Assembly: GCF_900197855.1 (NCBI RefSeq)
Contig: NZ_FZMQ01000005.1
Location: forward strand, 24,115 to 88,114
Direction: 5' to 3'
Length of the DNA stretch: 64,000 nt
From: Helicobacter cynogastricus
Lineage (GTDB): Bacteria > Campylobacterota > Campylobacteria > Campylobacterales > Helicobacteraceae
The notes under the pieces are model-generated. The model saw only the letters and a list, made by a program, of their open reading frames with translations. It was not told the origin of the DNA and searched no databases. Made by a program: the position numbers and the translations under genes. Positions 43,757 through 52,751 of this stretch are shown piece by piece (the first letter of the stretch is position 1; each line of letters starts with the position of its first letter).

Positions 43757-45139
43757 TTAATCCTCAATTTGGTTAGTTTTGAGCCGTTTAGCGTAGATTT
43801 TGCGCAACTTTCTAATGTCTTGTTGGAGCTCAAAAACCCCATGCCAGTGAGAGTAATCTGGTCCGCCCATAATTCCGCCTTGACGCATACGACGACCCTC
43901 GTGATGCCACAGATGGTAGAAAATGCGTTGGAACTCGTCATTCCACATATCTTTGTCCAATAAGTTTTTCTTAGCAAGGGCTTCTTTCATTTTGAGCGCC
44001 TCGTTGTAATACTCATTGTAAAGTAAGATATTCTTATCGGCCATCGCAAAGAAATTATCAATATGGGTAGAATTATGGCAATCGATACAACCTGCCTTCA
44101 TCTCTGCGCGTGCAGCATCTGGGCCTTTAGGATTGCCTGCTAGAGGGTTGCCCTTAGTAATCTGATAGCCATCTTTGTAGGCATCGCTAGCAGTCTCATA
44201 CCCTCCTGTGCGTAGCTGACTTAAGGGCATGAAGAGATTCCATTTTAAACGCCGACTCACATTGTGAGTTACTGCACTCTTAGAGTTACCACTCATGTGG
44301 CATGTCGCACAGGTGGGGGCTCTAAAGTCGGGCACTTTCCAAGTGCCCGGAGCTGCATCAAAATTCCACTGACTTCCCTCAGAGTTGAAGATATGTCCAT
44401 GCATGGAATTATTGTAAATCTCAATATCGGGGTGATCAGGACCTAAGTGGCAACTAGCACACGCAGCAGGTTTCCTAGCCTCTGCAAGAGAGAATTTGTG
44501 CGCGCTGTGGCAACTGGCACAATTGCCCACCGAGCCATCTGGGAAAGCTGTACCAATCCCATAAGTGGGCCAAGTCTCAGGGGTGGGTCGTCTGTTTTTA
44601 TCTAGTTTGATGATAGAGCCATGACATTGGATACACCCGGTAGCCTCAGGAGCGTGCTTGAGATCTGGATGCCCTCTTCCCTCCACCATTTCCATCAAAT
44701 TGCGCATATTCGCCTTAGCCCAAACTTGCACAGCCCCCCTAGCATGTCCGCTATGTCTAAATTCCGTAGTTTCCTTTTCATGGCACTTCCCGCAGGTATT
44801 GGTAGAAACTAGCACGGAGATAGGCACTTTGGAGCCTTCATGCCCATCCATCGTGAGCATAGGGCTATCGCGCGTAACTGCATGGCAGTCAATACAGGTT
44901 ACCCCCGCGTGCGCGTGTCTGCTCATCTTCCAATCGGCTACAATGCCCGGATGTTTCTTAGCATGGCATTCCACACAGGCCTTCGCTTCTGCTTTCATGT
45001 CTCTGAAAGTTTTTAACGGCAGCTGCACATCCATTGCATTATTGATGCTTGTCCCCCCTTGAGGATGCGCACCCAAAAATCCCAGCGTTATACCAAATGC
45101 CAAGACAAAGAACGCATAGATAGCTCTACGAGCAGGCAT
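43757..45139 (-). CDS. haoA: Octaheme cytochrome c, epsilon-type hydroxylamine oxidoreductase-like (HaoA)
   Basis: A 460-residue exported multihaem protein with eight CxxCH motifs, at C55, C82, C116, C169, C207, C227, C277 and C351. A signal sequence (YAFFVLAFGITLGFLGA) starts it. There is no CxxCK, so it is not the pentahaem NrfA nitrite reductase. Eight CxxCH motifs at this length and the tetraheme partner upstream fit the epsilon-type Hao found in Campylobacter and deep-sea relatives, which is thought to reduce nitrite or hydroxylamine to ammonium, not oxidise hydroxylamine. Whether the crosslinking tyrosine of true HAO is absent needs an alignment. Other octaheme families (OTR, ONR) are the alternative. 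Confidence 0.75.
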   Translation of the reverse strand: MPARRAIYAFFVLAFGITLGFLGAHPQGGTSINNAMDVQLPLKTFRDMKAEAKACVECHAKKHPGIVADWKMSRHAHAGVTCIDCHAVTRDSPMLTMDGHEGSKVPISVLVSTNTCGKCHEKETTEFRHSGHARGAVQVWAKANMRNLMEMVEGRGHPDLKHAPEATGCIQCHGSIIKLDKNRRPTPETWPTYGIGTAFPDGSVGNCASCHSAHKFSLAEARKPAACASCHLGPDHPDIEIYNNSMHGHIFNSEGSQWNFDAAPGTWKVPDFRAPTCATCHMSGNSKSAVTHNVSRRLKWNLFMPLSQLRTGGYETASDAYKDGYQITKGNPLAGNPKGPDAARAEMKAGCIDCHNSTHIDNFFAMADKNILLYNEYYNEALKMKEALAKKNLLDKDMWNDEFQRIFYHLWHHEGRRMRQGGIMGGPDYSHWHGVFELQQDIRKLRKIYAKRLKTNQIED

Positions 45140-45172
45140 GGCGATCTCCTTGTAGTAGATTTATTAACATCA

Positions 45173-45865
45173 TCACTCCTTATTGCGGGTCTTTTCAGGT
45201 TGTATCAATTCTCTGACCACCTGTTTGGTAGGCGTGGTTTCCTTCAAGAATTGATTTATGGGCACTTCTTTACCATCGATTACAAAATCTCTAGGATAGG
45301 GTTTATAGTTTTCTTTAAGATACTCTCTAAGATGTAATCCTAGATTTTTATGCCCCACTTCGTTCAAATGGCACTCCACGCATTTTTTCTGCGAAAGTCC
45401 TTCAAAATAATCGCGGTGGGGCAAAAAGGATTTCATATTAGAAGAGGTAGCGCGCATTAGATTACTATGGCAGTGCAAACAACCAGAATCAAAAACATAT
45501 TCCTCAGCGCGATGACGATTCTTTTCCCAATCGAATTTTTTAGGGTCTTTAAAGACATTCCCATAGACATCTTCCATGCCCAAAATGCTTTTGCGTACGA
45601 AATAGCTCAGTATATTATTGTGAGGCAAATGGCAATCTACACATCTAGCCTTAAAACCTACGGCATTATTGCCCCCATGTTTGTCTAAGTGGTAAGCGTC
45701 TATCTCAGGTTTCATAATATGGCAAACTCCACAGAATTTATCATCCGCTGTCCACTCCACAGCCTGCACGGTCAAGATACTTAAAAGCACGCCCACCACA
45801 CAGCCCCCCACAAAAATCCAAAACAGAAGATACCTCTTACTCTTGAGGGTTTCTACAACGCCCAT
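45173..45865 (-). CDS. haoC: NapC/NrfH-type tetraheme cytochrome c, quinol dehydrogenase partner of HaoA
   Basis: A 230-residue protein with one N-terminal membrane anchor (LLFWIFVGGCVVGVLLSIL, about residues 13-31) and four CxxCH motifs at C45, C75, C129 and C162. The first is CGVCHIM, the CxxCHxM form known from NrfH, where Met can be a haem ligand. It would take electrons from menaquinol and pass them to the octaheme protein encoded 33 bases downstream. The divergent gap to the next gene (45866-46041) contains one good promoter for the other direction; for this gene I see only AT-rich TATTAT-type candidates. Confidence 0.82.
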   Translation of the reverse strand: MGVVETLKSKRYLLFWIFVGGCVVGVLLSILTVQAVEWTADDKFCGVCHIMKPEIDAYHLDKHGGNNAVGFKARCVDCHLPHNNILSYFVRKSILGMEDVYGNVFKDPKKFDWEKNRHRAEEYVFDSGCLHCHSNLMRATSSNMKSFLPHRDYFEGLSQKKCVECHLNEVGHKNLGLHLREYLKENYKPYPRDFVIDGKEVPINQFLKETTPTKQVVRELIQPEKTRNKE

Positions 45866-46008
45866 CGTGTCCTCACCACTAATAATCTCAAAATGATTAC
45901 ATAATAAGGTTAACCGGCAGAGAATTATATCTAAGGATTGGCAATTCTTATTTATAAATTCTCAATGATTGTTAAAAACACTACTGCACCCCCTATGTCT
46001 AAATTCTG

Positions 46009-46014
46009 TATAAT
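46009..46014 (+). promoter_or_regulatory. -10 promoter of the DUF2130 / DUF2779 gene pair
   Basis: A perfect TATAAT preceded by CTG lies 27 bases before the DUF2130 ATG. The two genes downstream are 45 bases apart on the same strand. Confidence 0.55.
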
Positions 46015-46041
46015 TCAATCTTAAAATACCAAGGGATAAAC

Positions 46042-47169
46042 ATGAACGATAGGATCACATGCCCGCATTGTGGCCAAGCCATCCAAGTCAGCGCGCTTTT
46101 ATCCAAACAGGCGCAACAAGAAGCAGAACAACGGATGACACAAGAAAAGGCGCGTTTTGAACAAGAACTTCAAAAAAAACGCCAAGAATACCAGCAAGCT
46201 TTTAAAAACCTTGAAGGACAAAAACAAGAAGTTGCTCAACAAAAACAAGAGTTGGAACAACAAATTCAACAAGAAGCACAAAAAAAACTCGAGCAAGAAC
46301 GCCGACAAATGCAGGCCCAAATAGAACAAGAACAAGCACGCTTTTTAGCTCAAAATGCAGAGCAATTACGCGCCCAAAAAGAGGAATTAGAAAAAAGATT
46401 ACAAGCTGCCTACGAACTCAAACTTAAAGAAAAAGAAATGCAGGTAGAACGCCTAGAAAAGGCTGCTCAAGAAGTGCAAAGAAAAGCCCAGCTCACCTCC
46501 CAACAACTTCAGGGTGAAGCGCAAGAACTAGCCATTGAGGCGTATTTGCGTGAGAATTTTCCTCAAGACCATATTGAAGAGGTTAAAAAGGGGCGCAGAG
46601 GTGGGGATTGTGTGCAAATTGTGCATGATTATAAATTGCAAAATTGTGGTGTGATCTGCTATGAGAGTAAGCGTACGCAAAGTTTCAACGAAGAGTGGAT
46701 TGAGAAATTTAAAGAGGATATGCGTGAGGCTAAAGCACATATTGGGGTGTTGGTAACTCAAGTATTACCAAAATCGCTAGATCGCATGGGGCTTTATCAG
46801 GGAGTGTATGTGTGCACATTCCAAGAGTTTAAGGGGCTTTGTGGGATTTTACGCCAAATGATCATCGATCGTGCATGGGCACAACAAAGCCAAGAACACA
46901 GAGGGGATAAAATCCATGAGCTCTACAATTACTTAGTGGGCCCAGAATTTGCCAAAGAAGTAGAAAATGCCCTGCTCACCTTTAGAGAAATGCAGGCAGA
47001 TTTAGAAAAAGAAAAACAGGCAATGGAAAGACTTTGGGCCAAACGAAGCAAACAAATTCAAAAGATTGCAACCATTACCACTCGCACGCGTGGTTCTATT
47101 GAAGGGATAGCAGGCAAGGCGATCGCACCAATTAGGGCTTTAGAGCTAGAGATGGGCGATGATTTTTAA
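46042..47169 (+). CDS. DUF2130 protein: N-terminal zinc-knuckle-like motif, long coiled coil and PD-(D/E)XK-like domain
   Basis: A 375-residue protein. CPHCG at residues 7-11 is half a zinc ribbon. Residues 22-155 are a Gln/Glu/Lys-rich coiled coil. From 157 the DUF2130 domain begins, with E166/E180, D189 (RRGGDC) and E208-x-K210 (CYESKRT), a spacing that looks like a restriction-endonuclease fold. No signal peptide or membrane segment. Function in this family is not established to my knowledge. It shares a promoter and strand with a Cas4/DEDD-type nuclease gene, which points to DNA handling. That link is inference. Confidence 0.75.
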   Translation: MNDRITCPHCGQAIQVSALLSKQAQQEAEQRMTQEKARFEQELQKKRQEYQQAFKNLEGQKQEVAQQKQELEQQIQQEAQKKLEQERRQMQAQIEQEQARFLAQNAEQLRAQKEELEKRLQAAYELKLKEKEMQVERLEKAAQEVQRKAQLTSQQLQGEAQELAIEAYLRENFPQDHIEEVKKGRRGGDCVQIVHDYKLQNCGVICYESKRTQSFNEEWIEKFKEDMREAKAHIGVLVTQVLPKSLDRMGLYQGVYVCTFQEFKGLCGILRQMIIDRAWAQQSQEHRGDKIHELYNYLVGPEFAKEVENALLTFREMQADLEKEKQAMERLWAKRSKQIQKIATITTRTRGSIEGIAGKAIAPIRALELEMGDDF

Positions 47170-47214
47170 TTTTATTTTAGTAAACTTTTAAAACCCATTG
47201 AAAAAAGGGGTTTA

Positions 47215-48762
47215 ATGAATCTGTCTAAATCGCAGTTTGTGCGGGGTATGCAATGTCCCAAGATGTTATGGTTAGAGAAACACAAAAAAGAGGTCTTTGG
47301 TTCATCTAACCAAGAGATGCAAAGAAAACTTAGAGTTGGACAGGAAGTAGGGTTATTGGCGCAGGGCTTGTTTGCAGGTGGCGTAGAGGTTGAATTTAAT
47401 GACACAGACATGGCGCAAATGGCGACACGCACCCAAGAGCTCATCAAGGAAGGCCAAAGCGTAATCTATGAAGCCACCTTTAGTTATCAAAATTTGTTGG
47501 TAAGGGTGGATATTTTAGAGATTATGCGCGGGAATGGGGGTAAGATTGAGGGACTGATCCTCCATGAGGTGAAGAGTTCGACAAATGCATTTGAAGATAG
47601 TGCAAAGACCACTCCTAAAGACGCGTATCTGTGGGATTTGGCCATTCAGTATTACGCCCTTTCTGGCTTAGGCTATACCATCAAGGGGGCTAATCTGATC
47701 CACCTTAACAACAATTATACTAAACAAGGCGCGTTAGATTTGGAATCATTATTTCTCAAAAACGATCTTCTGAAAACCGTGGTAGACTTCCAGCCAAAAA
47801 TCCCTGAGTATTTAGAGACAATGCGCAAGGCTGTCAAAAGTGATGTAGAGCCTGAGATAGAGATCGGTATGCATTGTGAACATCCCTATGCATGCGATGC
47901 AAAGGGTTATTGCTGGGAGAGTCAAAGAGGGCTTGGCGGAACAGACCATGTCTTTAACATTTCAAAAATGCGATTCGATCAAAAAATGAAGCTGTATGAC
48001 AAAAAGCGCGTATTTTTTAAAGATTTAGATGAGCAGGATTTGTGCGCTCTTAGTCGTGATCAAAGACGGCAAGTAGAATGCGCCTTGCAAAATAAAACCT
48101 ATGTAGATCAAGAAGCTATTCGAAAATTTTTAGACAATCTGCGGTATCCCATTTACCACTTGGATTTTGAAACCGAGCAACGCGCCATCCCTCACTTGGA
48201 AGGCACAAAACCCTATGCCCAAATTCCCTTTCAATATTCTATCCATATTGATTTTGACAATGGGAAATTAGAACATCGCGAATTTTTGGCAGATTGTGGC
48301 ACAGACGGGCGTTTAGCTTTGGCACAAAAGCTAGTAGAAGATATTCCTAGCGATGCGTGTGTGCTAGCCTATAACGCCACTTTTGAAAAAGGTGTGCTAG
48401 AAAATTTAGCAAAATTCCTTGAAGAATCCCATCCTGATCTAAGTGTTGCCCTGCTTAAGATCAAGGCAAATATTTTTGATTTAATGCAACCTTTTTCTAA
48501 AGGACACTACTACGCGCCACAAATGGGAGGGAGTCATTCTATCAAAAGTGTTTTGCCTGCTCTAGTGCCCGCTTTTGAGCATGCTTACAAGAATTTGGAG
48601 CTAGTCCATAATGGCACAGAGGCGATGGAGGTTTATGAGAGAATGCCCCAAATGCCCAAAAAAGAGCAGGAAAAATACAAAAAAGCACTTTTAGAATATT
48701 GTAAGCTGGACACTTTGGCTATGGTGGAGGTGCTTAAAGTGTTAAAAATAGCCGTGAAGTGA
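47215..48762 (+). CDS. DUF2779 protein: Cas4-like nuclease domain joined to a DEDD exonuclease domain
   Basis: A 515-residue putative double nuclease. The N-terminal half has a Cas4-like layout: one cysteine early (C14, GMQCPKMLWLE), the PD-(D/E)XK residues D99, E118-x-K120 (LHEVKSS) and the QxxY motif (DLAIQYYAL), then three cysteines C221, C227 and C233, which would hold an Fe-S cluster. The C-terminal half has DnaQ-like motifs: HLDFETE (D317, E319), AYNATFEKGVL, NIFDLMQPF (D422) and YCKLDTLAM (D499). GGGG is seen just before the ATG. Such proteins are uncharacterised. No cas1 or cas2 is near, so a CRISPR role is unlikely. Confidence 0.78.
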   Translation: MNLSKSQFVRGMQCPKMLWLEKHKKEVFGSSNQEMQRKLRVGQEVGLLAQGLFAGGVEVEFNDTDMAQMATRTQELIKEGQSVIYEATFSYQNLLVRVDILEIMRGNGGKIEGLILHEVKSSTNAFEDSAKTTPKDAYLWDLAIQYYALSGLGYTIKGANLIHLNNNYTKQGALDLESLFLKNDLLKTVVDFQPKIPEYLETMRKAVKSDVEPEIEIGMHCEHPYACDAKGYCWESQRGLGGTDHVFNISKMRFDQKMKLYDKKRVFFKDLDEQDLCALSRDQRRQVECALQNKTYVDQEAIRKFLDNLRYPIYHLDFETEQRAIPHLEGTKPYAQIPFQYSIHIDFDNGKLEHREFLADCGTDGRLALAQKLVEDIPSDACVLAYNATFEKGVLENLAKFLEESHPDLSVALLKIKANIFDLMQPFSKGHYYAPQMGGSHSIKSVLPALVPAFEHAYKNLELVHNGTEAMEVYERMPQMPKKEQEKYKKALLEYCKLDTLAMVEVLKVLKIAVK

Positions 48763-48906
48763 TTGTCTGTTTGCTTTTTAGTGATGTGGAATTATGTAAC
48801 TAAAATCATTTTCTTTGGCACTTCCCATCCCACTACCTAGCTTGTGCGAAACGCTTAAGTTTGCCCATGTTAGAATGAAAGTATAAATTACCTTCAAGGA
48901 ATGGCG

Positions 48907-49281
48907 ATGGGAATTGTTAAGCCGTTGGCCATCACGCTGTTTTTTTCAAGCTTTGCAGGTGCTCATATGCTAGAAAGCTGGGGTTCTGAAGTCCGTCTTG
49001 GGTTTTATCATGTGCCCCCTAACTCGCTAGTGTGGAAAAAACACCGCGAAAGAAGGGGGTATTCTTATAAGAAAAGGCTGGGTGCTTTTCTTAGAGGCAA
49101 GCCTGTTCCTAGTTTAGAAAGTGTTGCGGTTTACGAGGCCCGATCCATGCACTTGGGCCAATATGAAGACTTTACTAGCAAACTTCAAAAGCATGTCAAA
49201 ATTCACCTGCCCCAAATGGGTAGCCATGTGAGTGCCTCCAACATGGGGGCCTATCATGTCAACTTGCATTGGAAGTTTTAA
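48907..49281 (+). CDS. Small secreted basic protein of unknown function
   Basis: About 124 residues with a signal peptide ([16 protein letters not shown], cleavage before HMLESWG). The mature part is basic and rich in His, Tyr and Arg ([22 protein letters not shown]), without cysteines. The ATG at 48907 is preferred because AAGGA lies seven bases upstream; the ATG at 48901 is too close to it. I do not recognise the family. TAGAAT at 48871 may be its -10. The stop overlaps the convergent mnmA by four bases. Export to the periplasm is likely; binding of nucleic acid, metal or glycan is open. Confidence 0.6.
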   Translation: MGIVKPLAITLFFSSFAGAHMLESWGSEVRLGFYHVPPNSLVWKKHRERRGYSYKKRLGAFLRGKPVPSLESVAVYEARSMHLGQYEDFTSKLQKHVKIHLPQMGSHVSASNMGAYHVNLHWKF

Positions 49282-50318
49282 GCGTAACTTTTAGTGATCA
49301 CCCCTCCGCCCAAGACGCGATCTTGATCGTAAATCACTAATGCTTGCCCCAATGCCACGCCATAAACAGGGTTTTCAAAACGCGCGCAGATAGTGTCATC
49401 TTCCAAACGAATGTGTGCGCTAGTAGGCGTGCTTCGATAGCGCACCTTAACTAAATATTCTCCCTCTTTAAAATTGCTAGGCAAAGATTTATTGCGCGCC
49501 TCCAAAGTACAGATAGCTAAAGCCTCCTTTTGCCCTACGATAATCTCATTCTTAAGCGCGTCAATGCCCACTACAAAATGGGGTTCATGCGCGCCCTTGA
49601 TAGTAAAACCCTTGCGCTTACCAATGGTGTAATGCATATAGCCCTTGTGCGTGCCTACTACCTCTCCTTTGAGATTGCGCACAATACCCTCTTGATCCAC
49701 TTGCACATGTTTTTTTAGCGTGTCAATGTAATTAGTTTCCACAAAACAAATCTCTTGGGATTCCTTATAGGTTTGCAAGTCCCCTAAAAAGGGCATTTTT
49801 TCTAGGGCTAGGGGTTTAATTTCACTTTTGAGCAAATCTCCTAAGGGGAAGAGCAAGCGATCGATGGCTTTTTGAGGCAGAGCGTAGAGAAAATAACTTT
49901 GATCCTTACTAATGTCTTTGGCCTCTTTAATGCGCAACACTCCCCCCACCTTCTCTAAGCGCGCATAATGCCCGGTGGCGATTTTTTCACATCCTTGTTT
50001 TAGAGCAAACTCTAAGCCTAGTCCAAATTTCATCAAGGGGTTGCACAGCGCGCACGGGTTGGGGGTTTGCCCTTGCTCATAGGCTTGCACAAACGCGTCA
50101 TAAACGCCTTGTTTAAACTCAGTCTGTAAGTCCACCACCTCAAAGGGGATATTTAAAAACTTTGCCACTTCTTGGCAGTTGCGGATATATACCGCATGTT
50201 TTTCTTCTTTGCCATGTAACTTGAGATAGACTCCTAGCAACTCATGCCTAGCTTGTTGCAATAAATACGCGCTATAAGAGCTATCCACCCCTCCACTCAT
50301 CAAAACGGCGACTTTCAT
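49278..50318 (-). CDS. mnmA: tRNA-specific 2-thiouridylase MnmA
   Basis: Adds sulfur to U34 of Lys, Glu and Gln tRNAs. A 346-residue protein: the PP-loop [14 protein letters not shown] at the N terminus, the catalytic cysteines in [14 protein letters not shown] and SQEICFVE, and the C-terminal barrel domain with GLGGGV-like LGGGVIT. The start is the ATG at 50318 ([10 protein letters not shown]); a TTG nine codons upstream gives an unlikely extension. Sulfur would come from NifS in this organism. Confidence 0.95.
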   Translation of the reverse strand: MKVAVLMSGGVDSSYSAYLLQQARHELLGVYLKLHGKEEKHAVYIRNCQEVAKFLNIPFEVVDLQTEFKQGVYDAFVQAYEQGQTPNPCALCNPLMKFGLGLEFALKQGCEKIATGHYARLEKVGGVLRIKEAKDISKDQSYFLYALPQKAIDRLLFPLGDLLKSEIKPLALEKMPFLGDLQTYKESQEICFVETNYIDTLKKHVQVDQEGIVRNLKGEVVGTHKGYMHYTIGKRKGFTIKGAHEPHFVVGIDALKNEIIVGQKEALAICTLEARNKSLPSNFKEGEYLVKVRYRSTPTSAHIRLEDDTICARFENPVYGVALGQALVIYDQDRVLGGGVITKSYA

Positions 50319-50389
50319 TTTAGGTTCTTTTAAGTTAGATGGCAAGACTATATTTTATTGCACTAAAAAATAGCTTAAAACTCCACAAA

Positions 50390-52024
50390 TCACCAGCGCA
50401 ATTTGCCCGTGCGGTTAGGGTTTTCCAAAATAGTTTGGACATCCTGCATCGTTTTCACGGATAATTCACCTCCATAGAGTTGACAAATGCCATTCAAGGC
50501 ATTGTAAATTTTACCTCCATCGCAATGGGCGTAGGCGTGCTCATAATCTTTAAAGCACGCATCTAGTGCCATCAAGCGTTCTTGATGGGTGGAGGCGATC
50601 AGGGCTTCTAGTTCTTCTCTCTTAGCCATCAGGGCGGGCAAGTGTGTTTCTACTAATTGGACGATCTCCTCAGCGTGCATTTTGGCACGATCACGAGCCA
50701 CAAATGCGCTAAAGAGAGAATCTAATGCCATATCGATACTTCTATGACTCACCACCACAGCAAAAGCCCCTGCCACAATGGCTAAAATAGGCGCGACAAA
50801 GGGGGCTAACGGGGGCGCGATTACGGCTAATTTCGCCTCTAAACTCTTTTCTAGTCCCACAGTAGCGACCACCCACGCCGCACTAAACAAGGATTTTAAA
50901 ATAGTTTTGAGTAAATCCCCAAAACTCTTAATCTCCCCCTTGATGTAAGAGACAATGCCGTTGTAGATGGATTTAGCCGCATTTCTGATGGCATGCCAAA
51001 GTTGGCGCAAAGACCCGGCAATACTTTTAAAAATCTGCCCCACAATGTTTACAGCTACATCGATCGCCCCAAAGCCAGCCCCTCTCTTAAACGCGCTCTT
51101 AAAAGCCTCTAGGGTTTTATTTAAAAGCCGTTTGATCCGCTCTAAAATGCTCGTGTCTGTATCTACGGGGTGTTTGGTGTACATGTCTTTAATTTCCCAC
51201 ACCACTCCACTAGCTAGAGTAGAAAGGCTAAAGACGATCGCATCACTCAAACCCGCTTGGGCGATGTGCCCACTAGCCACCACGCTTTGGGTCATCAGCG
51301 CGCTGACTCTAGGGTTTTCGCACATCCAGCGGTTGGTTGTGTTGTTGGCGTTGAGTTTGTCTAGGGCCATCTGCGCCTTTTTGGCTTCATCTCCGCCCTT
51401 TGCGACCATTTTCTCTAAGTTTTCTTTGTGGCGTTTGTAATCCTCGTAGGGCATGCGCAAATCCACCCCACTCTCCAAGTAGCGATCCTCTAATAACCCT
51501 TTTGTGTCTTTAATCACCTTGAGTTGGGCGGTGTTGATCACATTACCATCTTTATCTAGGGTGATTGTGTCTGTGGTATTGTGGTTAGTGCGTGCAAAAT
51601 CGCCAAGCTTGCTAAAATCCATGTGCTTCACTTCATCGCCATACAGGGCTAAAATGTGCTCCACTTTTGCTTGGTCTTTGGGGCTAAGATTGTCTAGCTT
51701 TTTATGGCTGGCTAAAATGCTCTGCACCTTTTTAATGTCAGCTAGGGTGTCTGTGGTGTAGGTCTTATGCCCCGTGTTTAAAAATGCATCTTGGATATTG
51801 CGCTGTCCGCTGTCTAGCTCCTCAAAAGTCTGCCCAAAATATTGGGGATTGTTTTTGTGTCGCTCATACGCCCTAAAGCTGTCCGCGCTCATCGCTACAC
51901 TTGCCCCATAAGCTCCATAAGTGTTGAGACTAAAAATATTGAGTCCCAAGCGGGCTAAAGTCTGTGTGCCGATCTCCTCGATCACTTCCTTATAAAAAGC
52001 TTTATTTGCCATGCGCTTGCCCAT
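50390..52024 (-). CDS. Large membrane-hairpin protein of unknown function, last gene of the five-gene cluster
   Basis: A 544-residue protein I do not recognise. Residues 1-230 are mostly helical and soluble-looking, with no cysteine-rich or catalytic motif seen. A central helical part (around RLLNKTLEAFKSAFKRG and VNIVGQIFKSIAGSL) has amphipathic character. A hydrophobic hairpin follows at about residues 405-435 (KLAVIAPPLAPFVAPI then LAIVAGAFAVVVSH). The C-terminal 110 residues are again helical (AKMHAEEIVQLVETHLPALM). It overlaps the preceding gene by 23 bases, so it is coupled to it; a second ATG four codons in (52012) is possible. The style recalls membrane-remodelling or pore proteins, but no function is claimed. 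Confidence 0.7.
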   Translation of the reverse strand: MGKRMANKAFYKEVIEEIGTQTLARLGLNIFSLNTYGAYGASVAMSADSFRAYERHKNNPQYFGQTFEELDSGQRNIQDAFLNTGHKTYTTDTLADIKKVQSILASHKKLDNLSPKDQAKVEHILALYGDEVKHMDFSKLGDFARTNHNTTDTITLDKDGNVINTAQLKVIKDTKGLLEDRYLESGVDLRMPYEDYKRHKENLEKMVAKGGDEAKKAQMALDKLNANNTTNRWMCENPRVSALMTQSVVASGHIAQAGLSDAIVFSLSTLASGVVWEIKDMYTKHPVDTDTSILERIKRLLNKTLEAFKSAFKRGAGFGAIDVAVNIVGQIFKSIAGSLRQLWHAIRNAAKSIYNGIVSYIKGEIKSFGDLLKTILKSLFSAAWVVATVGLEKSLEAKLAVIAPPLAPFVAPILAIVAGAFAVVVSHRSIDMALDSLFSAFVARDRAKMHAEEIVQLVETHLPALMAKREELEALIASTHQERLMALDACFKDYEHAYAHCDGGKIYNALNGICQLYGGELSVKTMQDVQTILENPNRTGKLRW

Positions 52025-52748
52025 CTGGTTGCTTAGGGGGTAGACAAAATTGTTGCCGCAAGGCTAAAAAGAAATTGATCCTTTTGTCATTGTCGCCATA
52101 AATTTTTTGCATCATCATCTTTTTAACATAGGCGGGTTGCATTTTAAACTTCTTTAGTAAGGGTTCATCTTTACCAACAATGGGCTCTTTTAGAAGTTTC
52201 AAAAGTTGCTGTGTCTGTTTTTTCATGTCTTCTACAAATTGCACTTTCTCAGGCGTATCTAAGGCTTCTTGGCGCGCATCTTGTATGTTCATTTTATCCG
52301 CCTTGTCTAACAAATCCTCTAAGGCTTGGTTAGCTTCTTCTAATTTCTTTTTCTTGGTTATAAGGCCTATATGAAATTGCAAGCACATCATCGAGGCTTG
52401 GTTCAACTTGCTAGAAATGTCAGGGGCTGCTTCTGCTAATTCCAATAACTCCAATTCATGTTCTTGTACAGCCTTAATCACTGCCCCCACTTTTTGCTCC
52501 AACGCTGTTTGTGGAACAAGAACTGCAAATGCCGCTGCAGTGTCTGCATCATTCCACCCATCCACACCCAAGTAAATGCCTGTCTCATCCCACCCTTGTA
52601 ACTTCTCTTGTAAAAACTTTTCAGGCTCTAAACGGCGACGTTGCAGGGCACAATAGCGTTTTAAACTGCCCGCTACTACCCCCTCTTTAAATTCTTTAAA
52701 CTCTTCAATGGCTTTTACAATGCTTTTTTGTTCGTCCTCAAGAAACAT
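52002..52748 (-). CDS. Coiled-coil protein of unknown function, fourth gene of the cluster
   Basis: A 248-residue, highly charged, largely helical protein without membrane segments or signal peptide. A stretch near residues 95-200 (LELLELAEAAPDISSKL onward, LEEANQALEDLLDKADKM) is predicted coiled coil by eye. No family recognised. It starts three bases after the preceding membrane-protein gene ends and runs 23 bases into the next gene. Its place between two membrane proteins suggests it bridges or regulates them; this is inference from arrangement only. Confidence 0.7.
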   Translation of the reverse strand: MFLEDEQKSIVKAIEEFKEFKEGVVAGSLKRYCALQRRRLEPEKFLQEKLQGWDETGIYLGVDGWNDADTAAAFAVLVPQTALEQKVGAVIKAVQEHELELLELAEAAPDISSKLNQASMMCLQFHIGLITKKKKLEEANQALEDLLDKADKMNIQDARQEALDTPEKVQFVEDMKKQTQQLLKLLKEPIVGKDEPLLKKFKMQPAYVKKMMMQKIYGDNDKRINFFLALRQQFCLPPKQPDGQAHGK

Positions 52749-52751
52749 CTT

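Noticed and set aside
43757..45865. NrfA-NrfH nitrite reductase
   Set aside because: The large subunit has eight CxxCH motifs and no CxxCK, and its length differs from NrfA. Only the small subunit resembles NrfH.
46042..48762. A CRISPR-associated locus because of the Cas4-like domain
   Set aside because: No repeat-spacer array and no cas1 or cas2 are in the window. Cas4-like folds are common outside CRISPR.
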